Assembly (NCBI RefSeq): GCF_038452275.1
Contig: NZ_CP141643.1
Span: 1,178,001 to 1,242,000, forward strand
Length of the DNA: 64,000 nt
DNA from: Corynebacterium sp. BD556
GTDB lineage: Bacteria > Actinomycetota > Actinomycetes > Mycobacteriales > Mycobacteriaceae
Direction: 5' to 3'
Within the stretch, counting starts at the first letter, position 1. Every line of letters begins with the position of its first letter. Positions 9,285 through 19,113 of this stretch are shown here, in pieces. The position numbers were made by a program, and so were the translations under genes. The notes beneath the pieces were generated by a model. That model was not told where the DNA came from. It worked only from the letters and a program-made list of their open reading frames with translations, and did not search any database.

Positions 9285-10211
9285 ATGCCCGCGAAGAACC
9301 AAGAAAAACCCTGGTGGAAGACATTCCTCTCGCCCGGGTGGATCATCGCCGCCATTGCGATCGCGGCGTTTTCCTACTTCGCCTTCACCTTCCTCGCCCC
9401 CTGGCAACTCGGCAAAAACGACGCCCTAGTACAGCGCAACGAAAACATCGAGCGCGCCTTCGAAAACGACCCGCTGCCCTTCCAGGACATCCTCGGGCCC
9501 AACGCCTCCCTCGACCCCGCCGACGAATGGGCCAGAGTCACCCTCACCGGCCACTACCTGCCCGATAACGAAGTGGTCCTGCGCCTGCGCCCAGTGGAAA
9601 AAACCCCCGCCTTCCAAGCCCTGACCCCCTTTGAAACCACCGACGGCACCGTCGTCCTTGTCAACCGCGGCTGGGCCGCTGCCCGCGACGGCGGCACCCA
9701 ACTGCCTGAACTACCCCCCGCCCCAACCCAACACACCACCATCACCGGCTTCCTCCGCTTCAGCGAAGCCGCAGCCCCCCAACAACCCATGTACGACCAA
9801 GGCCGCCACATGGTGTACTCCATCAACACCGGCCAAATCTCCGACCTCACCGGCACCGACCTGACCGCCTTCTACCTGCAACTCGCCCAAGACGAACCCG
9901 GCGAAATCCAAGCCATTCCGCTGCCCCAACTCGAAACCGGCAACCACCTGTCCTACGGCCTGCAATGGATCGCCTTCGGACTACTGGCACCCACCGGACT
10001 TATCTACTTCGTCTGGGCCGAAACCCGCGAACGCCGCCGCTTCCGCGAAGAACAAGAAGCGATGGATGCAAGCACCGCGCTCGCCGCCGCCGCTGGGGGT
10101 GCCGGCGATGGTGACAAAGCCGGTGAGGCTGCTAAACGTCCACGCACCCGCTACGGAAACTCACGGCGCAACGCCTGGGCCGCAAGCTACGAGAAAGAAC
10201 AAGAACGCTAA
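9285..10211 (+). CDS. SURF1 family protein (cytochrome oxidase assembly)
   Basis: A 308-residue membrane protein that helps assembly of haem-copper cytochrome c oxidase. It shows the two-helix SURF1 layout: one membrane segment at about residues 18-40 that ends in APWQLGKN, a large extracytoplasmic domain with NRGW (VVLVNRGWAA) near residue 128, and a second segment near 225-247 (LQWIAFGLLAPTGLIYFVWA). The C-terminal tail is charged and extends into the cytoplasm. The start is ATG 9285 (GTG 9282 is directly adjacent). A hairpin terminator lies downstream at 10345-10380. Confidence 0.9.
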   Translation: MPAKNQEKPWWKTFLSPGWIIAAIAIAAFSYFAFTFLAPWQLGKNDALVQRNENIERAFENDPLPFQDILGPNASLDPADEWARVTLTGHYLPDNEVVLRLRPVEKTPAFQALTPFETTDGTVVLVNRGWAAARDGGTQLPELPPAPTQHTTITGFLRFSEAAAPQQPMYDQGRHMVYSINTGQISDLTGTDLTAFYLQLAQDEPGEIQAIPLPQLETGNHLSYGLQWIAFGLLAPTGLIYFVWAETRERRRFREEQEAMDASTALAAAAGGAGDGDKAGEAAKRPRTRYGNSRRNAWAASYEKEQER

Positions 10212-10344
10212 AAGGGGTTAAGCTGCGCCGATTAGTGCCACGGTGGAAACCTTCCGCGGTGGTATCTGGCACAAGCCAACACTGCGCTTACCGGTTGAGA
10301 CACCAGTGCGCCTCGCAGTGCCGGGGAAATGTCGTGGGAAAGTG

Positions 10345-10380
10345 AAAACCCCTCTCCGTTTTTTGGTGGAAAGGGGTTTT
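10345..10380. terminator. Bidirectional hairpin terminator
   Basis: AAAACCCCTCTCC at 10345-10357 pairs with GGAAAGGGGTTTT at 10368-10380 (one G-U pair) around a short loop. The A-rich and T-rich flanks make it usable from both sides: it ends the SURF1 transcript on the plus strand and the tRNA-Val transcript on the minus strand. Confidence 0.75.
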
Positions 10381-10384
10381 GACC

Positions 10385-10460
10385 TGGTGCGCCATGACGG
10401 GCTCGAACCGCCGACCTACTGGGTGTAAACCAGTTGCTCTTCCAGCTGAGCTAACGGCGC
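10385..10460 (-). tRNA. tRNA-Val (anticodon TAC)
   Basis: Read on the minus strand, the 76-nt gene has acceptor stem GCGCCGT/ATGGCGC, a D arm with TAGCTCAGCTGG, the anticodon arm ACTGG-TTTACAC-CCAGT (anticodon TAC), the T arm with GGTTCGAGCC, and an encoded 3' ACCA. All stems pair. It lies immediately upstream of a hairpin terminator. Confidence 0.96.
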
Positions 10461-10500
10461 GCGCCTGGAAACCTTAGCACGGTCCGCGACTGAGCCACAA

Positions 10501-10941
10501 CTAGCGTTTGGTGCTGGCGCTGGTGAGGCAGGAACCCTGCCATTGTCCGACACGGTTGGCCTTGGTTTGCACCAGGCCAGCGAGTTGGGCGGATTCAGAA
10601 ATATCTCCGGGGGCGACGGCGTCCGGCTTGGTGGCTGAGGGGGTGAGAAGCCAGACGCGACCGCCGTCAGCGAGGTTTCGGGTGGCGTCGACAAGCACGT
10701 CGACGAGGTCGCCGTCGTCGGCGCGATACCAAAGCAAGACGACGTCGCAAAGCTCGTGCGAATCTTCGTCGAGCAGGGGCCCGCCGAGCACGTCCTCAAT
10801 GTCTTCAGAAATAGTGGAATCCGCGTCCTCGTCCCAACCGATTTCCTGGACGATATCGCCCTTAGTGATGTTGAGACGCTCGGCGTAATTTCCGACACCA
10901 GCGGTGCCCAAGAGTGTGTCCTCCTCATTTTCAAAGTGCAT
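10501..10941 (-). CDS. DUF3052 family protein
   Basis: A 146-residue acidic protein of the DUF3052 family, which in actinobacteria lies next to aceE (compare M. tuberculosis Rv2239c/Rv2240c near aceE). Features are an N-terminal NITKGDIVQEIGWDEDAD segment and a central LLWYRADDGDLVDVLVDA stretch; no membrane helix is seen. The start is taken at ATG complementary to 10939-10941 (MHFENEED); an in-frame alternative lies 11 codons upstream at 10974. It is divergent from aceE with about 125 bp between. The function is unknown. Confidence 0.85.
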   Translation of the reverse strand: MHFENEEDTLLGTAGVGNYAERLNITKGDIVQEIGWDEDADSTISEDIEDVLGGPLLDEDSHELCDVVLLWYRADDGDLVDVLVDATRNLADGGRVWLLTPSATKPDAVAPGDISESAQLAGLVQTKANRVGQWQGSCLTSASTKR

Positions 10942-11065
10942 GTTCACAAAGATGATAACCCCGATATCTCGCAAAGTCTGGAGAACAACCCGGCCGAAGA
11001 CACCCGGCGGGGTCGGCGGGTACGCTTGGGCAAGACCTAATTAGAAGCAACCAACGGAGGTTCCC

Positions 11066-13846
11066 GTGGCTGATTCCGACCTCAGCAATAAGGATCCGTA
11101 CGGCAACGACCGCGAATCCAACATTCCCCTCATCCGCGATGGTGTCGCCTCTTACCTGCATGATCAGGACCCGGAGGAAACCGACGAATGGATGGAGTCT
11201 TTCGACGGCCTCCTCGATTCCTCCTCCCCCGAGCGTGCGCGCTACTTGATGCTGCGCCTGATCGAACGCGCTTCCGCCAAGCGCGTGCCGCTGCCCGCGC
11301 TGTCTTCCACGGACTTCGTTAACACCATCCCCACCACCATGGAGCCGGAGTTTCCCGGCGACGAGCAAATTGAGAAGCGCTACCGCCGCTGGATGCGCTG
11401 GAACGCCGCGATCATGGTGCACCGCGCTCAACGCCCCGGGGTCAAAGTCGGCGGCCACATCTCCTCCTACGCTTCCGCCGCCGCCCTCTACGAAGTTGGT
11501 TTCAACCACTTCTTCCGCGGCAAAGACGCCGAGCAGGGCGGCGACCACATTTTCTTCCAGGGCCATGCGTCCCCCGGCATGTACGCCCGCGCCTTCCTCG
11601 AAGGTCGCCTGAGCGAGGACGACCTCGACGGTTTCCGCCAGGAAGTCTCCCGCCCGCAAGGTGGTTTGCCGTCCTACCCGCACCCGCACGGCATGCCGGA
11701 GTTTTGGGAGTTTCCGACCGTGTCCATGGGCCTTGGCCCAATGAACGCGATTTACCAGGCGCGCTTCAACAAGTATCTGCAAGACCGCGGCATTAAAGAC
11801 ACCGACCAGCAGCACGTTTGGGCTTTTCTTGGCGACGGCGAGATGGACGAACCGGAATCCCGCGGCCTTATCCACATGGCTTCTTTGTACGGCCTGGACA
11901 ATTTAACTTTCGTGGTCAACTGCAACTTGCAGCGTCTCGACGGCCCGGTGCGCGGCAACGGCCAAATCATCCAAGAGCTGGAGGCCTTCTTCATCGGCGC
12001 CGGCTGGAACGTGATCAAGGTCGTGTGGGGCCGCGAGTGGGACGAGCTGCTGGAAAAGGATGAGGACGGTGCCCTCGTCCACATCATGAACACCACGAAA
12101 GACGGCGACTACCAGACGTTCAAAGCCAACGACGGCGCCTACGTCCGCGAGCATTTCTTCGGCCGCGATGAACGCACCCGCAAACTCGTCGAGGACATGA
12201 CCGACGACGAGATCTGGCAATTGCGCCGCGGCGGCCACGACTACCGCAAGGTTTACGCGGCCTACAAACGCGCCCTGGAAACCAAGGGCCGCCCCACCGT
12301 CATTCTCGCCCACACCATCAAGGGCTACGGGCTCGGCCATAACTTCGAGGGCCGCAACGCGACCCACCAGATGAAAAACCTCACGCTGGATGATTTGAAG
12401 CATTTCCGCGATAAGCAGGAAATCCCCATCACGGATGAGGAGCTGGAGCGCGACCCCTACATGCCGCCCTACTACCACCCGGGCGAGGACGCGGAGGAAA
12501 TCAAGTACCTCAAGGAGCGCCGCAAAGAGCTCGGCGGGTTCCTCCCGCAGCGCCGCGTCAACTTCACACCGCTGGAATTGCCGGACTTTGAACAAACTTT
12601 CAAGGCCAATTTCAAAGATTCCGGCAAGCAGGAAGTTGCCACCACCATGGCGTTGGTGCGCACTTTCCGCGCCCTGATGCGCGATAAGGAGATCGCGCGC
12701 CGGGTCGTGCCGATCATTCCCGATGAGGCCCGCACTTTCGGCCTCGACTCGTGGTTCCCGACGTTGAAGATTTACAACCCCGTCGGCCAAAACTACACCC
12801 CGGTTGACCATGACCTGCAGCTTTCTTACCGTGAAGCCACCGATGGCCAGATTCTGCATGAGGGCATCAACGAGGACGGTTCTTCGGCGTCTTTCATTGC
12901 CGCTGGCACAAGCTATGCGACGCACGGCGAGCCGATGATCCCGATGTATATCTTCTACTCGATGTTCGGGTTCCAGCGCACCGGCGACAACTTCTGGGCC
13001 GCCGGTGACCAGATGGCCCGCGGTTTCGTCATCGGCGCTACCGCTGGGCGCACCACCTTGTTCGGTGAGGGTTTGCAGCACATGGACGGCCACTCCCCGA
13101 TTTTGGCTTCCACCAACCCGGCCGTTGTCACCTATGACCCGGCGTTCGCCTACGAGATGCCTTACATCATCTCCCGGGGCATCGAGCGCATGTACGGCAA
13201 AGACGGCGGCGAGAATGTGATGTATTACCTCACCGTTTATAACCAGCCGACGCACCAGCCGGCCCGCCCCGACGACCTTGATGTGGAAGGCCTGCACCGC
13301 GGTGTTTACCTCTACGACCGCGGCGATGAAACGAAAGACCTCAGGGTGTCTTTGCTTGCTTCGGGTGTGGGTATGCAGCAGGCGCTGCGCGCCCAGGTGA
13401 TCTTGCAGGACAACTACGGCGTGGGCGCTGCGGTGTACTCCGTTACTTCCTGGGTGGAGCTGGCCCGCGACGGTGCGGCTGTAAATAAGGAGCAGTTGCG
13501 CAACCCCTCTGCGAAGGTGCGCACGCCTTTCGCCACGTCCCAGCTTAAGCGGACCTCCGGCCCGTACATCGCAACCAGTGATTTTGCGACGGACCTCCAG
13601 GAGCAAATCCGCCCTTACGTCCCCGGCCAGTACATCGTGCTCGGCGCCGACGGCTTCGGTTTTTCCGACACCCGCGAGGCCGCCCGCCGCTTCTTCAACA
13701 TTGACGCCGAGTCGATGGTTGTAGCGGCGCTGATGGGCTTGGCCCGCGAGGACAAGATCGACATGTCGGTTGCGGAGCAGGCCGCTAAGGACCTGCACAT
13801 CGACGACCCGACCGAGCCGACCCCGAACGGCGGCACCGAGGACTAA
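11066..13846 (+). CDS. aceE: Pyruvate dehydrogenase E1 component, homodimeric
   Basis: A 926-residue thiamine-diphosphate enzyme that decarboxylates pyruvate and passes the acetyl group to the lipoyl domain of E2 in the pyruvate dehydrogenase complex. Length and sequence fit the single-chain AceE of corynebacteria and Gram-negatives. The ThDP/Mg motif starts at [12 protein letters not shown] near residue 255 and ends with VNCNLQ about 30 residues later. The pyrimidine-binding and C-terminal domains follow. The start is GTG 11066 after ACGGAGG. As usual in actinobacteria, it is not clustered with the E2 and E3 genes. Confidence 0.97.
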   Translation: MADSDLSNKDPYGNDRESNIPLIRDGVASYLHDQDPEETDEWMESFDGLLDSSSPERARYLMLRLIERASAKRVPLPALSSTDFVNTIPTTMEPEFPGDEQIEKRYRRWMRWNAAIMVHRAQRPGVKVGGHISSYASAAALYEVGFNHFFRGKDAEQGGDHIFFQGHASPGMYARAFLEGRLSEDDLDGFRQEVSRPQGGLPSYPHPHGMPEFWEFPTVSMGLGPMNAIYQARFNKYLQDRGIKDTDQQHVWAFLGDGEMDEPESRGLIHMASLYGLDNLTFVVNCNLQRLDGPVRGNGQIIQELEAFFIGAGWNVIKVVWGREWDELLEKDEDGALVHIMNTTKDGDYQTFKANDGAYVREHFFGRDERTRKLVEDMTDDEIWQLRRGGHDYRKVYAAYKRALETKGRPTVILAHTIKGYGLGHNFEGRNATHQMKNLTLDDLKHFRDKQEIPITDEELERDPYMPPYYHPGEDAEEIKYLKERRKELGGFLPQRRVNFTPLELPDFEQTFKANFKDSGKQEVATTMALVRTFRALMRDKEIARRVVPIIPDEARTFGLDSWFPTLKIYNPVGQNYTPVDHDLQLSYREATDGQILHEGINEDGSSASFIAAGTSYATHGEPMIPMYIFYSMFGFQRTGDNFWAAGDQMARGFVIGATAGRTTLFGEGLQHMDGHSPILASTNPAVVTYDPAFAYEMPYIISRGIERMYGKDGGENVMYYLTVYNQPTHQPARPDDLDVEGLHRGVYLYDRGDETKDLRVSLLASGVGMQQALRAQVILQDNYGVGAAVYSVTSWVELARDGAAVNKEQLRNPSAKVRTPFATSQLKRTSGPYIATSDFATDLQEQIRPYVPGQYIVLGADGFGFSDTREAARRFFNIDAESMVVAALMGLAREDKIDMSVAEQAAKDLHIDDPTEPTPNGGTED

Positions 13847-13863
13847 ATCGCCGTCGGGTGTGG

Positions 13864-13899
13864 GGTTGCGTGCTGTTTCAAGGCAAACAGCACGCAACC
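13864..13899. terminator. Strong hairpin after aceE
   Basis: A perfect 15-bp stem, GGTTGCGTGCTGTTT at 13864-13878 against its complement at 13885-13899, with a 6-nt loop. No long T tract follows on the plus strand. It lies 17 bp after the aceE stop and between convergent genes, so it can end both transcripts. Confidence 0.75.
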
Positions 13900-13968
13900 G
13901 CCTTGGGCCCGCACTCCACACGTGGATTTTCTGCCTGTGGTGGTTGTCTCGGCCCGAAAGCTCGCCGG

Positions 13969-14961
13969 CTAGGGGTGGGCTTGGCTAGTCTTCGTGGTCG
14001 GCCACACGTCGCGAATGAGCCGAAAGATGGCGGCGCTGACGGCTGCGGGGGCGTCGAGAGGTGGCATGTGCCCGCTTTCGGGGAGGATGTTGAGGTAGCC
14101 GCGTGGCCAGATTTCGCTGAGGCGTTCGCTCTGGGTCACTGGTGTGATGGTGTCTCGGTCGCCGACGAGGATGTAGCCGGGGATGGTGGAAAGGACGTCG
14201 GCTGCGTCAAGTTCGGAGTGGTTGACTAGGTCGTCGAAGTACCCGGCGTAGGTTTCCAGGGGTGTCAACTGCATCATCGCGGCGTGGAATTTCACCACGG
14301 CGTAGCCCACGGGCCGGAAGTAGAAACCGGCGGCTAGAACGGGTGCGATGACGGCAGTGCCAAGGTTGAGCAGCGCTTCGGCAACTGTAGGTGCCGCTCG
14401 GTAGGTCTTTTTCAAAACGGTGCCCGCTTTTCCGGCGAGCATTTGTGGCATGCCCATCTCGGCGAAGGGCTCGACAGCAGATGAGATTTGTACGGTGCCG
14501 GCGAGGTTGAGTGTGGAGCGGTAGCGGCGCATCAGGGACAGGGAGACGGGCCCGCCGAGTGAGTGGCCGACGACGATTAGCGGTTCGGTGACGCCGCGGT
14601 CGCGCAGCACTGCGTAGACGTCGTCGGCGGCGCCGTCGATGGTGCACAGGTGCGGTTCGACTTCACCGGTGCCGCCATGTCCACGCAGGTCGACGAGGAG
14701 TTGGCGGACGGGCAGGGAGGCAATGTCGTCGACCTGCATGTAGAACTCGTCGGATGAGATGTTAAAGCCGTGGACGTAGACGACGGTCAAGACGGGGTTT
14801 TCGGGGCCTCGTTCGTACCACTGGACACGGATGCCGTCGTTGAGCGTGGTGCCTTTGCGGTCGAAGGTGAGCCCGGCCACTGGTTGCGGGCTGAGGGATT
14901 CGAGGAAGTTGCGTGGCCGGCGCGGCCTTAAGCTGCGGGTGTGGTCCGCTTCGGGCTTCAT
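13969..14961 (-). CDS. Alpha/beta hydrolase
   Basis: A 330-residue alpha/beta-hydrolase fold protein. The nucleophile elbow is GHSLGG near residue 125, the oxyanion region YVHGFN near 65, and the C-terminal catalytic His is in SGHMPPLDAP. A VGDRDTITP segment contains the likely acid. The substrate is unknown; lipid ester or acyl-thioester hydrolysis is possible given the divergent acyl carrier protein gene. The start is the ATG complementary to 14959-14961 (MKPEADH). Longer readings overlap the carrier-protein gene and are unlikely. Confidence 0.85.
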   Translation of the reverse strand: MKPEADHTRSLRPRRPRNFLESLSPQPVAGLTFDRKGTTLNDGIRVQWYERGPENPVLTVVYVHGFNISSDEFYMQVDDIASLPVRQLLVDLRGHGGTGEVEPHLCTIDGAADDVYAVLRDRGVTEPLIVVGHSLGGPVSLSLMRRYRSTLNLAGTVQISSAVEPFAEMGMPQMLAGKAGTVLKKTYRAAPTVAEALLNLGTAVIAPVLAAGFYFRPVGYAVVKFHAAMMQLTPLETYAGYFDDLVNHSELDAADVLSTIPGYILVGDRDTITPVTQSERLSEIWPRGYLNILPESGHMPPLDAPAAVSAAIFRLIRDVWPTTKTSQAHP

Positions 14962-14986
14962 GGGCTTTAAGTGTATATATGGGTGC

Positions 14987-15310
14987 ATGGAGCTTTCGGA
15001 ACGGCTGGGCCAGCAGCTTGACTTGTCGGGTTTTCTCCTTGAGCATGAGGAGGAGGATGGCCCCGACCGCAGCGTCATGGGGCGTCTGGTCGCTTTGCTT
15101 TCTGAGCTCACCGGCTCTGCCCCCGAGTCGATCACCGCTGAGCGCACGCTTGACGACGTCGGCGTGTCCTCCCTCGACCGCATCGAGCTCGCTGTGCGCG
15201 CCGAAGATGAATTTGGGGTTCGCGCTGAGGCTGTTGTGCCCGTCGATGACCCGGGTGCGCTGAGCGTGGGGGAAATCGCCGAGCGACTCACCGAGATGGA
15301 CGACAGTTAG
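14987..15310 (+). CDS. Acyl carrier protein
   Basis: A 107-residue acidic carrier protein. The phosphopantetheine site is DDVGVSSLDRIEL near residue 68, with Ser of SSL in place of the usual DSL. Length and the helix pattern (LVALLSELTGSAPESIT ... AVRAEDEFGV) resemble mycobacterial AcpM-type proteins. In mycobacteria acpM also lies close to aceE, so this may be the remnant of the fabD-acpM-kasA neighbourhood. The start at ATG 14987 lies only about 8 bp after a TATATAT sequence, which suggests a leaderless or near-leaderless mRNA. Confidence 0.85.
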   Translation: MELSERLGQQLDLSGFLLEHEEEDGPDRSVMGRLVALLSELTGSAPESITAERTLDDVGVSSLDRIELAVRAEDEFGVRAEAVVPVDDPGALSVGEIAERLTEMDDS

Positions 15311-15311
15311 C

Positions 15312-15354
15312 TTTCGGCCAGGAGACACCCTGCGAATGGGCCGTTGGCCGAAAA
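15312..15354. terminator. Inverted repeat between convergent genes
   Basis: TTTCGGCCA at 15312-15320 pairs with TGGCCGAAA at 15345-15353, with a 24-nt loop, between the convergent carrier-protein and aldehyde dehydrogenase genes. The large loop makes it a modest candidate. Confidence 0.45.
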
Positions 15355-15431
15355 TAGATCCATGCGGCTGTGCTCTCAGCCGCAGCTCGGTTTGATACGG
15401 GTTTTTTCAAGTCTTGTGTTGGCCAATGGAG

Positions 15432-16805
15432 TTAGTCAGCGATGTAGTAGAGCTGCTTGTTGACAAACTCATCCATGCCTAAAGGCCCGAGTTCGCGGCC
15501 GAAGCCGGAGTTCTTCACACCACCGAAGGGCAGCTCGGCACCGCCGGCCTGCGGGATATTGATGTGGATCATGCCGGTTTCGATTCTGTTGGCCACCTTG
15601 CGGGCGCGTTCGATGTCGGAGGAAAACACCGCCCCGCCGAGTCCGTAGTTGGAGTCGTTGGCTAGTGCGATCGCTTCTTCGTCGGAGAAAACTTTGTAGA
15701 TCTGCGCGACGGGGCCGAAGAATTCATCGTAGAAGGACTCGGAGCCGACCGGGATGTCAGTGATGACGGCTGGGCTGAAGTAGGCTCCGTCGCCGGTGAG
15801 CTCACCGCCGACATGCAAGGTGGCGCCGGCTTCGACGGCGGTTGTGACCTGCTTGTGCAAAAGCTCGGCGGCGTCGCGAGACGATAGCGGGTAGTACTCG
15901 CCGCGGCCCGGGTTCATGGGGTCGCCCTGGGTAAATTCGGAGGCGAGGCGGATCATTTCGGCCAAAAACTCCTCGTAGATGTCCTCCATGACGATAATGC
16001 GTTTGTTGGAGGTGCAGGCTTGGCCGGTGTTGGCGATGCGCTTTCGCCAGGCGGTCTTGGCGGCCTTGGCCACGTCATCGGTGTCGAGGACGATGTAGGC
16101 GTCGGTGCCGCCGAGTTCGAGAAGCGCCTTCTTCAGGTTCTCGCCGGCGGTTTTGGCCACGGCACGCCCGGCGCGCTCTGAACCGGTCAGTGACACACCC
16201 TGGACACGCTTGTCGGCGATGAGTGCGGCGACCTGGTCGTGGGTGGCGTAGATGTTGGTGTACAAACCGGCTGGCGCACCGGCTTGAAGGAAAATGTCGT
16301 GGATGGCCTGGGAGGAGCGCGGGCAGATCTCTGCGTGCTTGAGCAGGATCGTGTTGCCGGCCATCAGGTTCGGCGCGGCGAAGCGGGCGACCTGGTAGTA
16401 GGGGAAGTTCCACGGCATCACACCCACGAGCACGCCAAGCGGCTCGCGGCGCAAAACGGCGGTGCCGCCGCTGTGCTCTAGTGGCTCGTCAGCGCCGAAG
16501 ACGGCGCCGTGGTCGGCGTAGTAGGTGAAGATGTCTACGACCATGTCGAGTTCGCCGTTGCCCTGGTTGAGTGGTTTGCCCATTTCTTCGGCGATGATGG
16601 CGGCGAGTTCGTCGCGTTTGGCGTCGAAAAGCGCAGCGACCTTGCGCAGCACTGCGGCGCGGTCCTCGTAGCTGGTTCTGCGCCACGTTTGGAAAGTATC
16701 GTGCGCCTGGGCAAGCGCGGTTTCGAGTTCATCGTCGGTGATGAAGTCGAAGGTTTCGACAACGGTGTTCGTTTTCGGGTTTTGTACTCGATACTGCTTA
16801 GACAT
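15432..16805 (-). CDS. NAD(P)-dependent aldehyde dehydrogenase (succinate-semialdehyde type)
   Basis: A 457-residue aldehyde dehydrogenase. The catalytic Cys lies in [11 protein letters not shown] near residue 243, and the general-base Glu in LELGGTDAY near 210. The segment [12 protein letters not shown] near residue 112 and [10 protein letters not shown] are the usual cofactor-binding signatures. The overall form matches the GabD/succinate-semialdehyde dehydrogenase group, but the true aldehyde is not certain. The start is ATG complementary to 16803-16805; ATG three codons upstream is an alternative. Its start overlaps the end of the upstream minus-strand gene by 8 bp, so the two are translationally coupled. 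Confidence 0.9.
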   Translation of the reverse strand: MSKQYRVQNPKTNTVVETFDFITDDELETALAQAHDTFQTWRRTSYEDRAAVLRKVAALFDAKRDELAAIIAEEMGKPLNQGNGELDMVVDIFTYYADHGAVFGADEPLEHSGGTAVLRREPLGVLVGVMPWNFPYYQVARFAAPNLMAGNTILLKHAEICPRSSQAIHDIFLQAGAPAGLYTNIYATHDQVAALIADKRVQGVSLTGSERAGRAVAKTAGENLKKALLELGGTDAYIVLDTDDVAKAAKTAWRKRIANTGQACTSNKRIIVMEDIYEEFLAEMIRLASEFTQGDPMNPGRGEYYPLSSRDAAELLHKQVTTAVEAGATLHVGGELTGDGAYFSPAVITDIPVGSESFYDEFFGPVAQIYKVFSDEEAIALANDSNYGLGGAVFSSDIERARKVANRIETGMIHINIPQAGGAELPFGGVKNSGFGRELGPLGMDEFVNKQLYYIAD

Positions 16806-17142
16806 GCTGCCCATGGTACGGGCGCATCTCCACTCGCGCCGTGAAGTTGTATTCGCGTGAAATCTTGTCCAGGGCGCGTTCGAACTCGCGCAGTTCGGCG
16901 GCCGGGGCGTGGAGGATTTCGCGGCAGAAGTACCCTGCGGGGGTGCGTTGCCAGCGAGTGAACCAGGCGGTGTCGAGTTCGTCGCACAGGGGCGCGACGA
17001 CGGGCGCGGCGGGCAGGGAGCACAAAAGCTTTTCAACGCCCCACCTCGCCTGTGCGGGCATCTCCTCGATGCGCAACACAGCGGTGGCAGGAAAGGCGCA
17101 GGTGGTGCGCCATGGTGAGGGGGCGGCCAGGGTCGTTGTCAT
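16798..17142 (-). CDS. Small conserved hypothetical protein upstream of aldehyde dehydrogenase
   Basis: A 114-residue protein of unrecognised family. It contains a proline- and leucine-rich central part (LCSLPAAPVVAPLCDELDTAWF) and a C-terminal acidic/aromatic segment (REFERALDKISREYNF). No signal peptide or membrane helix is visible. The start is chosen at the ATG complementary to 17140-17142 because GGAAGG lies at proper distance; ATG 17157 is an alternative without such a site. It overlaps the dehydrogenase start by 8 bp. About 220 bp upstream, to the ABC transporter genes, holds no visible gene. Confidence 0.65.
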   Translation of the reverse strand: MTTTLAAPSPWRTTCAFPATAVLRIEEMPAQARWGVEKLLCSLPAAPVVAPLCDELDTAWFTRWQRTPAGYFCREILHAPAAELREFERALDKISREYNFTARVEMRPYHGQHV

Positions 17143-17360
17143 GCGGGGACCTTCCATCGGCAGAAACGATGATCACCTCGTGTCGCGTCGGGGTGGCCGG
17201 TGACTAATCGGCTCCCGGGCGGCAAGTGAGGTGCAAGACGAGGTTCGTCTTCCCCAACGGCCTCAAATTTTCTCTGGGCCGATCTTGCTTCACTTCCACC
17301 CCACCTGACAACCTTAAACCTCAGGTTGATCCCCCTATTTATTCAAGTTCAACTTGAGAT

Positions 17361-18137
17361 TTAGCGGTAGGGCACGGGCAAAACACGCCCAGTGTCCGGG
17401 TCCGTCACACTCAAACACTCCACCCCGAAAACCTCATGAACCAACTCCACAGTCAGCACCTCAGGCGCCGGGCCCGCCGCAACAACCCGACCACGGTCAA
17501 GTGCCACAACGTTATCGGCAAAACGGGCAGCATGAGTCATATCGTGCAGCACCATCACAATCGTGCGGCCCGTACGCTTCAAGGCAACAACCTGATCCAA
17601 AATACCAAGCTGGTGGGCGGGATCAAGGTAGGTTGTGGGCTCGTCGAGAAGCAGAATTGGGGTCTCTTGCGCCACCGCCATCGCCACCCACACACGCTGG
17701 CGCTGACCACCGGAGATGTCGGTCGCGGGAACGTCAAGAAGCCCGCTTACCCCCGTCGTCTCAGCAGCTTTGACAATGGCTTGATGATCCCGCGGACGCA
17801 ACGCAGCAAAGGGGCCCGTGTAGGGGTAGCGACCATAAGCAATAACCTCGCGCACCGTCACCCCCTCCGGGGTCGTCGGCTCCTGCGGCAAAAAAGCCAC
17901 CGAGCGGGCGAACTCGCGCGGACGAAGCGTAAAAATGTTACGCCCACCCAAACTCACCTGCCCCTGCAAGGGCGGCAAATGACGCCCCAACGCCTTTAGC
18001 AACGTCGACTTGCCCGAACCGTTCGGCCCAACAAACACGGTGATTTCGCCTTGCGCAATCGTGACATCGACGCCGCGCACCACCGGATCATCACCGTAGC
18101 CCACGTGCAACCCGGAAGCTGTAAGTAAATCCGTCAT
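17361..18137 (-). CDS. Iron-siderophore ABC transporter ATP-binding protein (FecE/FepC type)
   Basis: A 258-residue ATPase that powers siderophore import. Walker A is GPNGSGKST at residues 37-45, the signature is ISGGQRQRV near 137, Walker B is ILLLDEPT near 158, and the switch His is in VLHDMTHA. Its start overlaps the stop of the upstream permease by 4 bp (18134-18137). It is the last gene of a four-gene minus-strand operon. Confidence 0.93.
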   Translation of the reverse strand: MTDLLTASGLHVGYGDDPVVRGVDVTIAQGEITVFVGPNGSGKSTLLKALGRHLPPLQGQVSLGGRNIFTLRPREFARSVAFLPQEPTTPEGVTVREVIAYGRYPYTGPFAALRPRDHQAIVKAAETTGVSGLLDVPATDISGGQRQRVWVAMAVAQETPILLLDEPTTYLDPAHQLGILDQVVALKRTGRTIVMVLHDMTHAARFADNVVALDRGRVVAAGPAPEVLTVELVHEVFGVECLSVTDPDTGRVLPVPYR

Positions 18138-19111
18138 GCTTTCCTTCCATTTCGGGCAGACAAACGCACCACCAAGGAGACAAAATAAGGCGCGCCGACA
18201 ACCGCGATCAAAGCACCGACCGGAATTTCAGTAGGCGCAAACATCCACCGCCCAACCGCATCACACAGCGTCACCAGCACCGCTCCCCCCAGCGCCGAAA
18301 CCGGGATAACCCGGCGCATCGCAGTGCCCACCAGCAAACGCGCCGCGTGCGGGACGATCAGACCGGCAAAACCCAGCACACCAGCCGCAGCCACCGCCGC
18401 CGCCCCGCACGCAATAGCGCACAACACAGCAATGGTGCGCCAGCGTGTTTCGGCCACACCCACCCCCTGTAAAGTGTCCGAATCAAGGTTGAGCATGTCC
18501 ACGTGGCGCGAAATCACCAACGCAACCACCACGGCAGCGAGGATGACGGGGCCGGTGACGAAAGCGTCGTTAAGCGTGCGCGCATATAACGAACCTTTCA
18601 GCCACGTCATCGCGGCACCCGCCTCGGGAGCGGCGCGCACCAGCAACAACTGGGTCAGCGCGCCAAGACCCACAGAAACCGCCACACCCGTCAACGTCAA
18701 CCGAATCGGATCTCGCGCAGCACGCCCCGCCAACACCAACACCAAGCCCGCGCCACAGCACGCACCCACAAAAGCAATCGGAGTAAGAGCCTGCGCAGGC
18801 AACGCACCAAAGCCCAGCAAAGCAGCCACAGCGGCCAACCCCCCACCAGCGGTAACACCCACCGTGTCGGGTGCAGCAAGCGGATTGCGCAGCGCCACCT
18901 GCAGCAACGCACCGCTGACCGCCATCGCCGCACCCGCGAAAATGCCCACAGCCACGCGCGGCATGCGGTATCTCCACACCAGCTTCCCGCCGCCAAGAAA
19001 CTGCTCGACCACCTCATCTAGCGGCATCATCACCGCCCCAATGGCCAGGCCAAGCAAAACACTGCCGATCAACAAAGCGATCAGCGTTGCCACAACTGTA
19101 AAAAAGCGCAC
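18134..19111 (-). CDS. Iron-siderophore ABC transporter permease (FecCD/BtuC family)
   Basis: A 325-residue polytopic permease with about nine to ten hydrophobic segments, beginning with FFTVVATLIALLIGSVLLGL. The family signature RNPLAAPDTVGVTAGGGLA lies near residue 75, and the ATPase-contacting GFAGLIVPHAARLLVG region near 225. It partners with the adjacent permease to form the membrane channel. It starts 2 bp after the neighbouring permease ends. Confidence 0.92.
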   Translation of the reverse strand: MRFFTVVATLIALLIGSVLLGLAIGAVMMPLDEVVEQFLGGGKLVWRYRMPRVAVGIFAGAAMAVSGALLQVALRNPLAAPDTVGVTAGGGLAAVAALLGFGALPAQALTPIAFVGACCGAGLVLVLAGRAARDPIRLTLTGVAVSVGLGALTQLLLVRAAPEAGAAMTWLKGSLYARTLNDAFVTGPVILAAVVVALVISRHVDMLNLDSDTLQGVGVAETRWRTIAVLCAIACGAAAVAAAGVLGFAGLIVPHAARLLVGTAMRRVIPVSALGGAVLVTLCDAVGRWMFAPTEIPVGALIAVVGAPYFVSLVVRLSARNGRKA

Positions 19112-19113
19112 CC

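Noticed and set aside
10243-10428. 61-codon plus-strand frame between SURF1 and tRNA-Val
   Set aside because: It runs through the terminator hairpin and into the tRNA gene.
11903-13921. A 672-codon open frame antisense to aceE
   Set aside because: It is a codon-bias shadow of a GC-rich essential gene; the plus-strand AceE has full motifs.
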